Under the pieces are notes generated by a model. That model made no database searches, was not told the origin of the DNA, and worked only from the letters and a program-made list of their open reading frames with translations. A stretch of 64,000 nucleotides of DNA, taken from Advenella sp. S44. Its GTDB lineage: Bacteria; Pseudomonadota; Gammaproteobacteria; Burkholderiales; Burkholderiaceae_B. Both the position numbers and the translations under genes were made by a program. Shown in pieces: positions 17,356 to 26,729 of this stretch; the first letter of the stretch is position 1; every line of letters begins with the position of its first letter. The stretch lies in the NCBI RefSeq assembly GCF_002810445.1, contig NZ_NEXS01000009.1, positions 434,001-498,000 on the forward strand. Direction: 5' to 3'.

Positions 17356-17674
17356 ATCGCAGTAGTATGTCATCCGTGTTTATTTTCAAGAATACGGCCC
17401 GATCATCGCGGCAAACGCGATGCATTAGACGACATTGCAGCGAATGTCATTGAAGCAAATTGCATTGCAGAAAATGCCCAAGCCGGATCTCAACGCCGGC
17501 TTTGCTCTGTTGCCCGCCGTTGCCTGGTGATCGCAAACTGGCCGAGCATCATGTGGCTTAGTATCAGGGGCATCCAATACATCGACACGAACACACCTGT
17601 GATCGATGTAATCATAGCCCTCGCCATTGCTGCTCGTAAATATTACCGTTCGTCAATATTGCTGAACGTGAACA
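17356..17674. other. Convergent intergenic gap with tandem repeats and a hairpin
   Basis: Contains three 15-bp units, a GC-rich hairpin at 17480-17502 (AAGCCGG, nine-base loop, CCGGCTT, then TGC) that may terminate the lipoprotein transcript, and a 16-bp array running into the OmpA-family stop codon. No gene seen. Confidence 0.6.
17433..17477. repeat. 15-bp degenerate tandem repeat, three units
   Basis: CATTGCAGCGAATGT, CATTGAAGCAAATTG and CATTGCAGAAAATGC occupy 17433-17447, 17448-17462 and 17463-17477. They match at about 9-11 of 15 positions pairwise and keep exact spacing. Confidence 0.65.
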
Positions 17675-17689
17675 TTATTGCTCGTGAAA
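17626..17689. repeat. 16-bp degenerate tandem repeat overlapping a gene end
   Basis: Four units, ATTGCTGCTCGTAAAT, ATTACCGTTCGTCAAT, ATTGCTGAACGTGAAC and ATTATTGCTCGTGAAA, at 17626-17641, 17642-17657, 17658-17673 and 17674-17689. The last unit contains the stop codon and final codons of the OmpA-family gene on the minus strand. The array may therefore have grown outward from the gene end. Confidence 0.65.
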
Positions 17690-20548
17690 TTCCACGCGAC
17701 GGTTTTGCGCACGGCCGGCCTCTGTTGTATTGTCCGCTATCGGCGCGTGCGTTCCCTGTCCTTCGGCCTCGATCCGCTGGGCCTGTACACCGCGCAATAT
17801 GAGGTACGCCTTCACTGATTCGGCCCGGCGTTTTGATAAAGCGTTGTTAGCCGGCTCATTGCCGGATTGATCAGAAAAACCCGTCAGACGTACCGATTTT
17901 CCACTGTTTTTCAGATGTTGCGCATACTGATCCAGTGCCTGGTGAAAGCGGCTATCGACCTGTGCGCTACCCAGGGCAAATCGCACTTGCGGCGCAGTCG
18001 CTGCCGCGGCAGCCGAGTCTGGCACGGCGCTGGCATCGGATACCGCAACCTCCGTTTGATCACTGACCTGGATATCCCTGCCCCCTAGAGTCTGAGCCCG
18101 GGTCGCAAGCGACTCTTTTTCCTCATTGGACGACACCTGGCCCGTTAATGTGAGGACGTCCTTGTCCAGGCTGACATTGACATTGCGATAGCCGCGAAGC
18201 AAGCTGAATAAGCCCGGATAGTCGTCAATCGTCGACGCGCGGACGGCGCTATCTATTGTCAGCTTGTCGTCGATTTCGCTGTGCCCGTCAACGGACTTGG
18301 CCGCGCTTACGATCCGATTGCGCTCCGCCTCGTCGGGCACGGCACCCTCGATCCTGAACGTATCGCCATCACGTTCAAGCCGAATCTGCGCAGCAGACGT
18401 CGCAGCGGCATGCGCACCGTCAGCGACTGAGTCTGTTGCAGTAGCGCTCGGATCCGGCGCATCGCCCGTGACCGTTGCCGCATCAGTCTGCGTTGAGTCG
18501 GAGATTGCCGAATCAACCTGTCCGCCATCTTCCGATGTTGTTGTGTCTACCAAAGGCTGCGTGGAGTTCGAAGGCTGCGTATGCGTATCGACATCACCAG
18601 TGGCCTCCGCCCTGTCGTCCTGTGTACCCTGCTGAGTTTCACTCTGAGGGTCGCCTTGGGTATCGCTCTGGACGTCGCTCTGGGTGTCGCTCTGGGTGTC
18701 GCTCTGGGTATCGCTCTGGGTATCGCTCTGGGCTTCACTCTGGGCTTCACTCTGGGCTTCACTCTGGGCTTCACTCTGGGTATCGCTCTGGGTATCGCTC
18801 TGGGCTTCACTCTGGGTGTCAACCTGAGTGTCAGCCTCTTTCTCTGCTGCGTCACTACCGGCTGACTGACCTTGCGCCGAGTTTGTGCTCGCCGCAAAGT
18901 TTGGTGTATTGCCCGAAGCGCCGCTGTCGTCTGCAGAGGCCGGCTGTTCGGCGGGTTCTGCCGCCGCAGGCGTGGTGCTAGTGTCTTCCGATATTGCTGG
19001 CTCTTGCTGTTGTTCTCCTGCGCCATTGTCTGCACCGTCAGCCTCTATGGTACTGGCCGAGGTGTCTGTCGTTTCCTCTTCTGCTGACGAGCTAGCATCA
19101 GGGCTCATGCCACCGGCATTCGGCGCGTCTCCACCTGTGCCGGCGCTACTGGCGGCTGACTCAGGCTCCATACTGTCGCTGGCCTGACCATAAGTTGGCG
19201 CTTCTGTCGCTGTTTCTGCCCCGGGATTCGGCCGAGCCTCTTGCGCTTCAGTCGCGGCCTTTTCTACTGAGTCTGTCGCATCCTGCTCGTCTGGCGACTG
19301 CGCTGTAGTAGCTTGTCCATCGGACGTAGCAACACTGTCCGAGCTCCCTGTGGTAGCCGGAGCAACGGCGGTGCTAGCGCTTTCACCCTGAGCGCTAGCA
19401 CCCTGAGTAGCTTCACCCTGAGTAGCTTCACCCTGAGTAGCTTCACCCTGAGTAGCTTCACCCTGAGCACTTTCACCCTGAGCACTTTCACCCTGAGCAC
19501 TTTCACCCTGAGTACTTTCACCCTCAGTCAGTTCACTCGGTGCACTATCATTCTGAGCGCTATCGGCTTGTGTCTGCTCGGCGCTGTCCGACGAATCCGG
19601 AGTTTCCGCTGATGGATCAGAGGCAGGGGCCGGGAAATCCGTGGCGGGCTCGGCCGGAGCATCCGAATCCGCAGCAGCGCCGGCACTTGTTTCTGCGGCG
19701 GTCGATGCCGCAGACCCCGCCGGTTCGTTCGATGGCTCATCGGTGGCAGGCGTCTCGGTTGCGGACTGTTGCTGATCAGCCGGTTTGGCGTTGTCGGTCT
19801 GTTCGATTTCCGATTGCGTGCAGCTCTTTATCCAGGCGGCGCCGGCAAGAACCACCGCAAGCGTCAACACCCATTTGAACCAACCGTTTGTTGTTTTATC
19901 ATTTGTCATTGGCCCCCGTGCCACACCCGACTCTTTTCCTGATGACGGGGACGTGGCGCCGGCATCGCCAGCGGCCAGCGCTTCCGCTCCGAATAGCTCT
20001 TGCAGGTCGTTGGCGCCCAGCGCTGCGAGGGCTGGCGCATCCAGTTGGGGCGCGACGTGAGGTGCCTGGGTGGCAAGCAATGTCGGCAGGTCCGGCGCTG
20101 GAGCAATTTCGGTTGTGATATTGTTTTTAAGATAGGAAAGCACGAACGGCACAACAATAGACAACAGCGATACCACCATCGGACGATCTAGCCCGGTGGC
20201 CACTTCCAGGTGCGCGCTCACCGCTTCCTGTTGTGCGCCCAGAATGGTTGCCTGTTCGCGCTCACCCAGCGTAACGATCTGCGAAAACTGATCGTTGGTC
20301 AGAACCGTTGGTGACAGCGCACTGGAAGTCAGGCTCGCCTGCGTCTGGCTGTCGTTGATGCGATCCGTTAGTGTCTGCGCACCCTCGGGCTTGGCTGCCT
20401 GCCGTGCCATCGCGCCAATGACCAGCGCAACCGCCTTATCATAAGCGGTCGTCGCCTGCGGGCGGGAAATATCCAGATAGCCGGAAACCTGAGCAATCAG
20501 GCTTTCACGAATCGGGCCATTAAAGAACTGACTGAAATCGACACTCAT
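17675..20548 (-). CDS. Large DUF937-BON-OmpA envelope protein with low-complexity repeat linker
   Basis: 957 residues. A DUF937-like helical domain spans about 1-200. A transmembrane helix (FKWVLTLAVVLAGAAWI) lies at 223-241. A long Ser/Thr/Gln/Glu/Ala-rich linker covers about 245-700. Two BON-like segments follow (IRLERDGDTFRIEGAVPDE and VNVSLDKDVLTLTGQV). The C-terminal OmpA peptidoglycan-binding domain is at about 845-957, with FALGSAQVDSRF and NALSKRRAESVKAYL. It probably anchors the inner membrane to the cell wall across the periplasm. The linker holds ten 5-residue repeats (consensus QGESA/QGEAT) and sixteen 4-residue repeats (DTQS/EAQS), both near-perfect in DNA. Linker length may therefore vary between strains. 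Confidence 0.85.
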   Translation of the reverse strand: MSVDFSQFFNGPIRESLIAQVSGYLDISRPQATTAYDKAVALVIGAMARQAAKPEGAQTLTDRINDSQTQASLTSSALSPTVLTNDQFSQIVTLGEREQATILGAQQEAVSAHLEVATGLDRPMVVSLLSIVVPFVLSYLKNNITTEIAPAPDLPTLLATQAPHVAPQLDAPALAALGANDLQELFGAEALAAGDAGATSPSSGKESGVARGPMTNDKTTNGWFKWVLTLAVVLAGAAWIKSCTQSEIEQTDNAKPADQQQSATETPATDEPSNEPAGSAASTAAETSAGAAADSDAPAEPATDFPAPASDPSAETPDSSDSAEQTQADSAQNDSAPSELTEGESTQGESAQGESAQGESAQGEATQGEATQGEATQGEATQGASAQGESASTAVAPATTGSSDSVATSDGQATTAQSPDEQDATDSVEKAATEAQEARPNPGAETATEAPTYGQASDSMEPESAASSAGTGGDAPNAGGMSPDASSSAEEETTDTSASTIEADGADNGAGEQQQEPAISEDTSTTPAAAEPAEQPASADDSGASGNTPNFAASTNSAQGQSAGSDAAEKEADTQVDTQSEAQSDTQSDTQSEAQSEAQSEAQSEAQSDTQSDTQSDTQSDTQSDVQSDTQGDPQSETQQGTQDDRAEATGDVDTHTQPSNSTQPLVDTTTSEDGGQVDSAISDSTQTDAATVTGDAPDPSATATDSVADGAHAAATSAAQIRLERDGDTFRIEGAVPDEAERNRIVSAAKSVDGHSEIDDKLTIDSAVRASTIDDYPGLFSLLRGYRNVNVSLDKDVLTLTGQVSSNEEKESLATRAQTLGGRDIQVSDQTEVAVSDASAVPDSAAAAATAPQVRFALGSAQVDSRFHQALDQYAQHLKNSGKSVRLTGFSDQSGNEPANNALSKRRAESVKAYLILRGVQAQRIEAEGQGTHAPIADNTTEAGRAQNRRVEFHEQ
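18641..18832. repeat. 12-bp coding tandem array (sixteen units)
   Basis: Sixteen 12-bp units (plus-strand consensus GCTCTGGGTATC, variants GCTCTGGGCTTC and GCTCTGGGTGTC) encode the four-residue repeats DTQS/EAQS on the minus strand. They cover residues about 573-636 of the OmpA-family protein. Copy-number changes keep the frame. Confidence 0.92.
19381..19530. repeat. 15-bp coding tandem array (ten units)
   Basis: Ten 15-bp units (plus-strand consensus CTTCACCCTGAGTAG) encode five-residue repeats of the QGEAT/QGESA type at about residues 340-389 of the OmpA-family protein. Three central units are identical. Gain or loss of units would stay in frame. Confidence 0.92.
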
Positions 20549-20666
20549 GGAATCCTCATACCGTTGCTGGAGCTGAACGAAACCCTACCCGGGCGCTTGC
20601 GGTTCCATAGTATCACTTAATCAGCGTCGATTAAGCCGCCCGACTCGCTGCGGCAGGACAGCAGTA

Positions 20667-21563
20667 TCATGCCCGGGAGGCTGCCGCCTTTTGATGATGA
20701 TAGCGCAGCGTTCCGGCATGGATCACGCGATCGCCCGATACGATCTGATCGGGCGGCAGTGTGGGCTGGTCAATAATGCGTGCATAAATCGGATCGAAAT
20801 CAATTTGTGCCAGTTCGAACAAGTCTTCCAGTTCATTGATGACAAAATAGCTCTTCTGCAAATCATCGATACGATAGTCAGTGCGCATGACGCGTTCCAG
20901 ATCAAAACCGATACGATTGGGCGAATCGTCTTCAAGGCAATACTGAGTTTCGGTAAACGACGAGCTGATGCCGGCACCGTAAATGCGCACCCCATCGCTT
21001 TGTTGTACCAGTCCGAACTCAATGGTATACCAATACAAACGTGAAATAAACGGGAGAATACCCAGTTCAAGTGCTCTGAGGCCGCCTCGCCCATAGGCCT
21101 GCATAAAATCGGCGATCGCCGGATTCATCAGCATGGGGGCGTGCCCGAAAACATCGTGAAAAATATCGGGTTCCTGCAAGTAATCCAACTTATTTTTTGA
21201 GCGAATGAATTGACCCGCCGGAAAGCGACGGTTCGCAATGTGAGTGAAGAACACATCGTCAGGAACCAGACCCGGTACGGCCACAATCTGCCAGCCCGTG
21301 TGCTGCATCAGTGTATCGTTCACGCGTCGAAAATCGGGAATACGGTCAGCGGTAATGGGCATTTTCTGGATGCAGGCCAGGTACTGATCACAAACTCGCC
21401 CAGGCAGCAACTTGCTCTGTCTTTCATAAAGCGTTTTCCAGACCGCGTGTTCCTCTGGCGTATAGGCTTCCCAATTCTGATCAATAGTCCAATCGGCCGA
21501 CGGCGCCGTTGCCCCGGCGGCGGCGCCGTGTTTATCGGCAGACTTCTGTTCAAGCGGCTCCAT
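20667..21563 (-). CDS. phhA: Phenylalanine 4-monooxygenase
   Basis: 298 residues from the ATG at 21563, chosen because GGAG lies six bases upstream. The frame opens earlier at 21629 without support. It hydroxylates phenylalanine to tyrosine with Fe2+, O2 and tetrahydrobiopterin in the cytoplasm. Iron ligands are H136 and H141 (DIFHDVFGHAP) and E182 (YWYTIEFGL). The pterin and substrate regions VPGLVPDDVFF and GISSSFTETQYCL are present. Length suits bacterial single-domain enzymes. phhB, which recycles the pterin cofactor, lies upstream on the same strand after a 523-bp gap, so the two may be transcribed separately. No PhhR-type activator gene is adjacent. Confidence 0.95.
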   Translation of the reverse strand: MEPLEQKSADKHGAAAGATAPSADWTIDQNWEAYTPEEHAVWKTLYERQSKLLPGRVCDQYLACIQKMPITADRIPDFRRVNDTLMQHTGWQIVAVPGLVPDDVFFTHIANRRFPAGQFIRSKNKLDYLQEPDIFHDVFGHAPMLMNPAIADFMQAYGRGGLRALELGILPFISRLYWYTIEFGLVQQSDGVRIYGAGISSSFTETQYCLEDDSPNRIGFDLERVMRTDYRIDDLQKSYFVINELEDLFELAQIDFDPIYARIIDQPTLPPDQIVSGDRVIHAGTLRYHHQKAAASRA

Positions 21564-22086
21564 TAAAGTCTCCATTTCGGAATATGATGCAGAAACAATA
21601 TCACGCCGAAAAATGATGAGTGACTTCATGCTCTATTTGACAAAACAACGCAATAATTCTCGATTCTCACGGGTTTCTATAGAATATTTTTTGATTTCCG
21701 TTTCGAAACCGCCCTCACCGTAAAAACAAATGCCAATGGGCAACGTCCTAAATCTGAAAAAAATGCAGACTATCTACCAACATCAGCAGGCAAATGTCAC
21801 AGACGTGTGGATCAAATCAGGCCAAATGGTGCCGATGCAAACTTAATTAAAACGCAATGCAAGGGATGGCATGCAGGGCCAAGCGAGCGCCTTCACCACA
21901 AGAACGAACACAACAACCCAACAACGACAACGACGAGAACGACTTGCCTGAAGTCAGCATAAACAAGGCAAAAGACAGCTCAATGACGTTGCAAAAGACA
22001 CATCAACGAGCAGGCAAGATATCTGCGATTGGCCTGCCAAGAATGGTGCCGCCCCGGACTTTGCAACGCATCATTCGCCTTGAAAC
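21564..22086. other. Intergenic region between phhB and phhA
   Basis: 523 bp, AT-rich near 21640-21720 (TCTATAGAATATTTTTTGATTT), which is a plausible promoter zone for phhA. A plus-strand frame (21857-22201) crosses phhB and has no domain or binding site, so it is not called. No RNA gene recognised. Confidence 0.45.
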
Positions 22087-22368
22087 TTACAACGCATCAA
22101 TCGCTTGGGCCAGCTTGATGTCTTTTTCAGTCAGACCGTCGGCGTCGTGCGTGGTCAGGCGAATATCCACCTTGTTGTATACATTGCTCCATTCGGGATG
22201 ATGGTCTGCTTTTTCAGCCAGTAATGCCACTTTCGTCATAAAGCTGAAAGCCTGCACAAATGAGTCGAAGTCAAATTGCCGGCGTAGCGCTTTGCCGTCT
22301 TCGTCCAGCCCCCAGCCATCGAGCGAAGCCAGTGCGATGCCGATATCTGCGTCATTCAACGGTGTCAT
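22087..22368 (-). CDS. phhB: Pterin-4a-carbinolamine dehydratase
   Basis: 93 residues from the ATG at 22368, preceded by AAGGAG at ideal spacing. The longer open frame upstream is not homologous. The active-site motif [20 protein letters not shown] contains the HHP-x(4)-Y-x-x-V signature, with the last histidine in [10 protein letters not shown]. It dehydrates the 4a-hydroxy-tetrahydropterin made by phenylalanine hydroxylase. It lies upstream of phhA on the same strand. Confidence 0.95.
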   Translation of the reverse strand: MTPLNDADIGIALASLDGWGLDEDGKALRRQFDFDSFVQAFSFMTKVALLAEKADHHPEWSNVYNKVDIRLTTHDADGLTEKDIKLAQAIDAL

Positions 22369-22567
22369 GACAAACTCCTTTTGCCATCTGCATCCAGATG
22401 GCCTGATTGGTGATAAGCTGACTTCATAGTAATGCAAAGCGCCGGGTGTCACAAGACGCCGGTTCTGCCGGCCGGTTTTCTGGCCGCGGGTACACGCTGG
22501 GTTGTCGTTGACGTCAGAACTAACGTTATCATTCCTGTTAGTGAGATTATCAAAGAAAGGACAGATC

Positions 22568-23191
22568 ATGGATGAACAGGTCTTGGGGGCCATGCAAAAA
22601 TGGCCCAATGTGCCGGCAGTATATGGCTGGCTCTCCCTGAGCGCCCAAGGCGACTGGTTGCTGCATAGCGATGGTGGTGCCCGTACGGGCCAGGCCGGCG
22701 AAAAAATTGCAAATGAACAGATTCGGCATTTCATGAACCGCAACTATGCGGCAACGGCCGGCGGAGAGTGGTTTTTCCAGAATGGTCCGCAACGTGTGTT
22801 TGTCGATCTAGCCTGCGCGCCCTATATTGTTCGCCTCGCCGACAACGCCCTGCACCTGATCACCCATAACGAGCTGCCCGTCACCGACATCAGCCAGTGG
22901 CTCCTGGACGAACAGGGCCGACTGTATATGCGAACCGAACATGGCGCGGCGATGCTGGCCGGACGAGACATGGGTCCGCTTACCTCCCGCCTGCAAGTCA
23001 TGTCAGAGACGGCCGGCGCCGAGGCTGCAGGAATACCACTGGAACAACATCATCTGGAGGCCTTGCAAGACGGCGGCACCTTGCAGGTCTCACTGGACGG
23101 TGCGATCCAATTTTCAGCACCCATGCAAAAGCTGGATAGCCGGCATATTGCCGGCACACTGGGCTTTGTGCGCGAGCCGACAGCCGCCTGA
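22568..23191 (+). CDS. Conserved protein of unknown function with NGPQRV motif
   Basis: 207 residues, starting at 22568 after AAGGA. It belongs to a family I recognise from Burkholderiales genomes by the pattern [18 protein letters not shown], then [17 protein letters not shown] and [14 protein letters not shown], but I do not assert a family number. No signal peptide or membrane helix is visible, so it is probably cytoplasmic. It is divergent from phhB and precedes the NUDIX-aat-bpt-pyrD run by 69 bp. Function unknown. Confidence 0.75.
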   Translation: MDEQVLGAMQKWPNVPAVYGWLSLSAQGDWLLHSDGGARTGQAGEKIANEQIRHFMNRNYAATAGGEWFFQNGPQRVFVDLACAPYIVRLADNALHLITHNELPVTDISQWLLDEQGRLYMRTEHGAAMLAGRDMGPLTSRLQVMSETAGAEAAGIPLEQHHLEALQDGGTLQVSLDGAIQFSAPMQKLDSRHIAGTLGFVREPTAA

Positions 23192-23260
23192 CGCTTTTTG
23201 CCAATAGCCAGGCATTATTGTTTACACTATGTCTGAATCCATCGCACCAGAAAAAACACC

Positions 23261-23833
23261 ATGACGTTACCCAGCGCTTTGCAGTATTTTCCCGCTCCCA
23301 CGACACAGGCTTTTTGCAGCCAGTGCGGCAATCCGCTAACGCGTCTGATCCCGCCGGATGACAACCGCAAGCGCGATGTCTGCAACCATTGCGGAGCGGT
23401 GCATTATCGCAATCCGCTGATCGTGGTGGGCACCGTGCCTATCTGGAACGACGAGGTTTTGCTGTGCCGCCGCGCCATCGAACCTCGCTACGACACCTGG
23501 ACCCTGCCTGCCGGCTTTATGGAATTGTCCGAGACGACCAGCCAGGGTGCCCTGCGCGAAACCGATGAGGAAGCGGGTGCAGATATTGTCCTGGGCAACC
23601 TGTTTACCGTGCTGGATGTGCCCCGTGTTAACCAGGTGCATATGTACTTTCTTGCCACTGTCACCAGTGAACGTCTGGACCCCGGGCCCGAATCGCTGGA
23701 AGCCAGATTTTTCAAGCTGGATGAGATTCCCTGGGACGAACTGTCATTTCGTACGGTTTCTCATACCCTTAAGGCCTATTTGCGAGACAGGGCCAGCGGC
23801 GTATTCTCGACCCATTATCACAGCATCGAATAA
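23261..23833 (+). CDS. NUDIX hydrolase with zinc ribbon
   Basis: 190 residues. The N-terminal zinc ribbon has C19/C22 (FCSQCG) and C41/C44 (VCNHCG). The NUDIX box GFMELSETTSQGALRETDEE plus AGA fits G-x5-E-x7-REUXEE-x-G. It likely hydrolyses a nucleoside-diphosphate derivative in the cytoplasm. NudC-like NADH pyrophosphatases share the ribbon, but this protein is shorter and lacks their full N-terminal domain. It lies 26 bp before aat, so the genes may share a transcript. The substrate is unknown. Confidence 0.9.
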   Translation: MTLPSALQYFPAPTTQAFCSQCGNPLTRLIPPDDNRKRDVCNHCGAVHYRNPLIVVGTVPIWNDEVLLCRRAIEPRYDTWTLPAGFMELSETTSQGALRETDEEAGADIVLGNLFTVLDVPRVNQVHMYFLATVTSERLDPGPESLEARFFKLDEIPWDELSFRTVSHTLKAYLRDRASGVFSTHYHSIE

Positions 23834-23859
23834 TCTGTCCCGTCCAGGGTATCGACATC

Positions 23860-24606
23860 ATGATCACATTGCCCTGCCTTGATAACGGCGTGCCGTTTCC
23901 CGCGGCCAGCCAGGCACTGAAAGAACCGGATGGCCTGCTGGCATTCGGCGGCGATTTGTCCGCCTGCCGACTGCTGCAAGCCTACAGGCTGGGCATTTTC
24001 CCCTGGTATTCAGCCGATCAGCCTTTGCTATGGTGGTCTCCCTCGTTGCGCATGGTGCTGCGCTGCGACAACCTGAAAATTTCACAAAGCCTGGGCAAAC
24101 TGCTTAAGCGTGTGGCCCGTCATGAATACCAGCCCGACAGTCCTCTGAAAGTGACCACCAACACCTGTTTTGAGACGGTGATGCGCGCGTGCGCGGCACC
24201 GCGCGACACGCACGCCGGCACATGGATTACCAGCGAAATGATTGCTGCCTACACCCAGCTTCACCGCCAGGGTTACGCTCATTCCATTGAAACTTGGGTG
24301 GACGGGCGTCTGGCCGGCGGACTATACGGCGTCTGTATCGGGCGCATGTTTTATGGCGAATCCATGTTCTCGTACCGCAGCAACGCGTCAAAAATCGCCC
24401 TGGCCTGGCTGGTTCGCTTTCTTAAGGCAAATCAAGTGCCCTGGATTGACTGCCAGCAGGATACGCCGCATCTGGCCAGTATGGGCGCGCAATCCCTGCC
24501 CCGGGCTGCGTTTTTGCGCCATGTCTCCGAGGCGGTCAGCCAACCGGGCTTTAACTGGCCCGCCGGCCAATTGCTGGCAGACGGAACTATCGTTGCCCCG
24601 GTGTGA
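23860..24606 (+). CDS. aat: Leucyl/phenylalanyl-tRNA-protein transferase
   Basis: 248 residues. It transfers Leu or Phe from tRNA to proteins with N-terminal Arg or Lys, creating N-degrons for ClpS/ClpAP. Family motifs are visible: EPDGLLAFGGDLS, RLGIFPWYSADQPLLWWSP, THAGTWIT, AYTQLHRQGYAHSIETW, GGLYGVCIGRMFYGESMF and IDCQQDTPHLASMGA. Length is normal. It is followed 58 bp later by bpt, the complementary transferase, a common arrangement in proteobacteria. Confidence 0.97.
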   Translation: MITLPCLDNGVPFPAASQALKEPDGLLAFGGDLSACRLLQAYRLGIFPWYSADQPLLWWSPSLRMVLRCDNLKISQSLGKLLKRVARHEYQPDSPLKVTTNTCFETVMRACAAPRDTHAGTWITSEMIAAYTQLHRQGYAHSIETWVDGRLAGGLYGVCIGRMFYGESMFSYRSNASKIALAWLVRFLKANQVPWIDCQQDTPHLASMGAQSLPRAAFLRHVSEAVSQPGFNWPAGQLLADGTIVAPV

Positions 24607-24664
24607 CCCCAGGCGTTTTTCAGGTATAGTTGGCGACAAACGCCCCAACAGCCGGTGACCTGCC

Positions 24665-25417
24665 ATGAGCGATATCCACGATCCATCATTCAACGTCCTG
24701 CAGTTTTATCTGACCGCCCCCTATTCCTGCAGCTATCTGGACGGAAAGATGGCGCGCTCGCAGGTGGTTGTGCCTGGTCACCTGATTCGCCCGCCGGTTT
24801 ATGCGCAATTATTGCGCAATGGCTTTCGACGCAGCGGTCTTTTTACCTACCGCCCACGCTGCGATCAATGCCGGGCTTGCATTTCGGTCAGGATCAATTG
24901 TGCCCGGTTCGAGCCCAGTCGCACGCAACGACGCATCCTGAAACGCCATAGCAGTTTGCACGCCCGGATTCGCGCGCTCGAATGGGATGAAAGCCACTTC
25001 GCGCTGTATAAAAAATACCAAGCGTCGCGTCACGCGGGTGGCGGCATGGACGACGACAGCTCGGAGCAGTACGAGGAATTTCTGCTGACCAGCCGGATCG
25101 ACTCGCAACTGGTGGAGTTCCACGACGAAGACGGTGTACTGCGGATGGTGTCCATCATTGACGTCACCGATGACGGGTTATCCTCCGTATACACGTTTTA
25201 CGATCCCGATTATGCTGGCAGCCTGGGAACGTATGGCATTTTATGGCAGATCCGCCATTGCAATGACCGCGGCCTGCCTTGGCTGTATCTGGGTTATTGG
25301 ATCGCGCAAAGCCGTAAAATGGCGTACAAAATCAATTTCCGCCCTATCGAACTTTATATTAACCATCGATGGATTGACAGTGAAAGCATCAACCTGTCCG
25401 ACCCATCTTCTTTCTGA
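24665..25417 (+). CDS. bpt: Aspartate/glutamate leucyltransferase (ATE1-like)
   Basis: 250 residues. It adds Leu to N-terminal Asp or Glu in the bacterial N-degron pathway. Family features are [14 protein letters not shown] with the N-terminal cysteine region, [20 protein letters not shown] with the paired cysteines, and the C-terminal GNAT-like part with [20 protein letters not shown] and [20 protein letters not shown]. pyrD begins 6 bp after its stop, which indicates one operon. Confidence 0.96.
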   Translation: MSDIHDPSFNVLQFYLTAPYSCSYLDGKMARSQVVVPGHLIRPPVYAQLLRNGFRRSGLFTYRPRCDQCRACISVRINCARFEPSRTQRRILKRHSSLHARIRALEWDESHFALYKKYQASRHAGGGMDDDSSEQYEEFLLTSRIDSQLVEFHDEDGVLRMVSIIDVTDDGLSSVYTFYDPDYAGSLGTYGILWQIRHCNDRGLPWLYLGYWIAQSRKMAYKINFRPIELYINHRWIDSESINLSDPSSF

Positions 25418-25423
25418 TCCGCC

Positions 25424-26488
25424 ATGTCACTTGCCTATCGCCTCTATCCGCTGATCCGCCCGATCCTGTTTTCCATGGATCCAGAACGGGCGCACGAACG
25501 TACCCTGGAGGGCTTAAACAGACTGCATCAATGGGGGTTGCTGAAAAAAGTGCTGGACGCAAAGCCCAGCGCGCCTGTGCGCCTGCTGGGACTTCAGTTG
25601 CCCAATCCGGTGGGCCTTGCTGCCGGCCTGGACAAGAATGGCGCCTATATTGATGCGCTGGGCCACATGGGTTTTGGTTTCATCGAAGTGGGCACCGTAA
25701 CGCCCAAAGCGCAGCCCGGCAATCCCAAACCGCGCATGTTTCGGCTGCCCGAGGCCAATGCGCTGATCAACCGCCTTGGATTCAACAACAAGGGGCTGGA
25801 TGCATTTCTGGCTAATGTGGCCGGCAGCGAATGGAAGAAGCGCGGCGGCATTCTCGGCCTGAATATCGGAAAGAATGCCGCCACACCCATTGAACAGGCC
25901 GCCAACGATTATCTATTGGGGCTTGCCGCCGTCTACCCGCACGCTGATTACGTCACAGTTAACATTTCTTCGCCCAACACCCAAAATTTACGCGCCCTGC
26001 AACAGGTAGACGAGCTGACCGGATTGCTGACGGCGCTGCGCGACAAGCGCAAGGAGCTGGCCGATAAACACGGGCGGGCCGTGCCGGTTGTGGTAAAAAT
26101 CGCCCCCGATCTGGACGCCAACCAGATTGCCACGATTGCCGGCTTGTTGCCGCAATACGAAATTGATGGCGTGATTGCGACCAATACCACGCTGTCTCGC
26201 AAGGGCGTGAACGGGATATCGCATGCCAAGGAAAAAGGCGGCTTATCCGGCATGCCGGTCCATGAAGCGTCACTCAAGGTTATTCGCGGCTTGCGTCGAG
26301 ATTTGAGCCCAGAATATCCGATCATCGGAGTTGGCGGCATTATGGAAGGCGCGCAAGCCGCCGAGAAAATCCAGGCAGGCGCCAATGCCATCCAGCTCTA
26401 TACGGGTCTGATTTACCGGGGACCTGTACTGGTCGACGAATGTGTCAGGGCGATTACGCAAATCAGCCCGACTTCCACCAACGCATGA
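25424..26488 (+). CDS. pyrD: Dihydroorotate dehydrogenase (quinone), class 2
   Basis: 354 residues. It is the membrane-associated FMN enzyme oxidising dihydroorotate to orotate with quinone in pyrimidine synthesis. The N-terminal amphipathic segment ([20 protein letters not shown]) marks class 2. FMN and substrate motifs are [44 protein letters not shown] with the catalytic serine, and the C-terminal GVGGI and [11 protein letters not shown]. It is the last gene of the NUDIX-aat-bpt-pyrD run and is followed by a repeat zone and a strong terminator. Confidence 0.97.
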   Translation: MSLAYRLYPLIRPILFSMDPERAHERTLEGLNRLHQWGLLKKVLDAKPSAPVRLLGLQLPNPVGLAAGLDKNGAYIDALGHMGFGFIEVGTVTPKAQPGNPKPRMFRLPEANALINRLGFNNKGLDAFLANVAGSEWKKRGGILGLNIGKNAATPIEQAANDYLLGLAAVYPHADYVTVNISSPNTQNLRALQQVDELTGLLTALRDKRKELADKHGRAVPVVVKIAPDLDANQIATIAGLLPQYEIDGVIATNTTLSRKGVNGISHAKEKGGLSGMPVHEASLKVIRGLRRDLSPEYPIIGVGGIMEGAQAAEKIQAGANAIQLYTGLIYRGPVLVDECVRAITQISPTSTNA

Positions 26489-26524
26489 CGGTGGCAGGCA
26501 GGGGCGCCCGACATTTGCGCGTTA

Positions 26525-26651
26525 ACCTTCCGCGTATTAACGTGATCATCCACGTACTAACGGGACCATCCGCGCTAACCTGGCCACCTGCGCTCTGACG
26601 TGACCATCAGCTCAAAAACGTGACCATCCGCACACTGTCGATCAACGCAAA
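26525..26651. repeat. Degenerate ~19-20-bp tandem repeat in the pyrD-phasin gap
   Basis: About six diverged units built on ACGTGACCATCCGC with A/C/T-rich joins (for example TTAACGTGATCATCCACGT, CTAACGGGACCATCCGCG and AAACGTGACCATCCGCAC). The period alternates between about 19 and 20 bp. It lies between the pyrD stop and the bidirectional terminator. Confidence 0.7.
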
Positions 26652-26688
26652 AAAATAGCCCTTCAAAACGAAAGGGCTATTTTTGTTT
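26652..26688. terminator. Bidirectional rho-independent terminator
   Basis: 12-bp stem AAAATAGCCCTT (26652-26663) and AAGGGCTATTTT (26672-26683), with an eight-base loop, A-run before and T-run after. It serves pyrD on the plus strand and the phasin gene on the minus strand. Confidence 0.92.
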
Positions 26689-26729
26689 GCCCCGGACACC
26701 ACCGAAGTGGGCCCCGGGATTGGCGCGGA

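Noticed and set aside
18475-19187. Long antisense and alternate-frame ORFs over the OmpA-family repeats
   Set aside because: They mirror the coding repeats in other frames (Leu-Gly-rich or Arg-Lys-rich strings). The minus-strand frame with DUF937, BON and OmpA domains is clearly the real gene.
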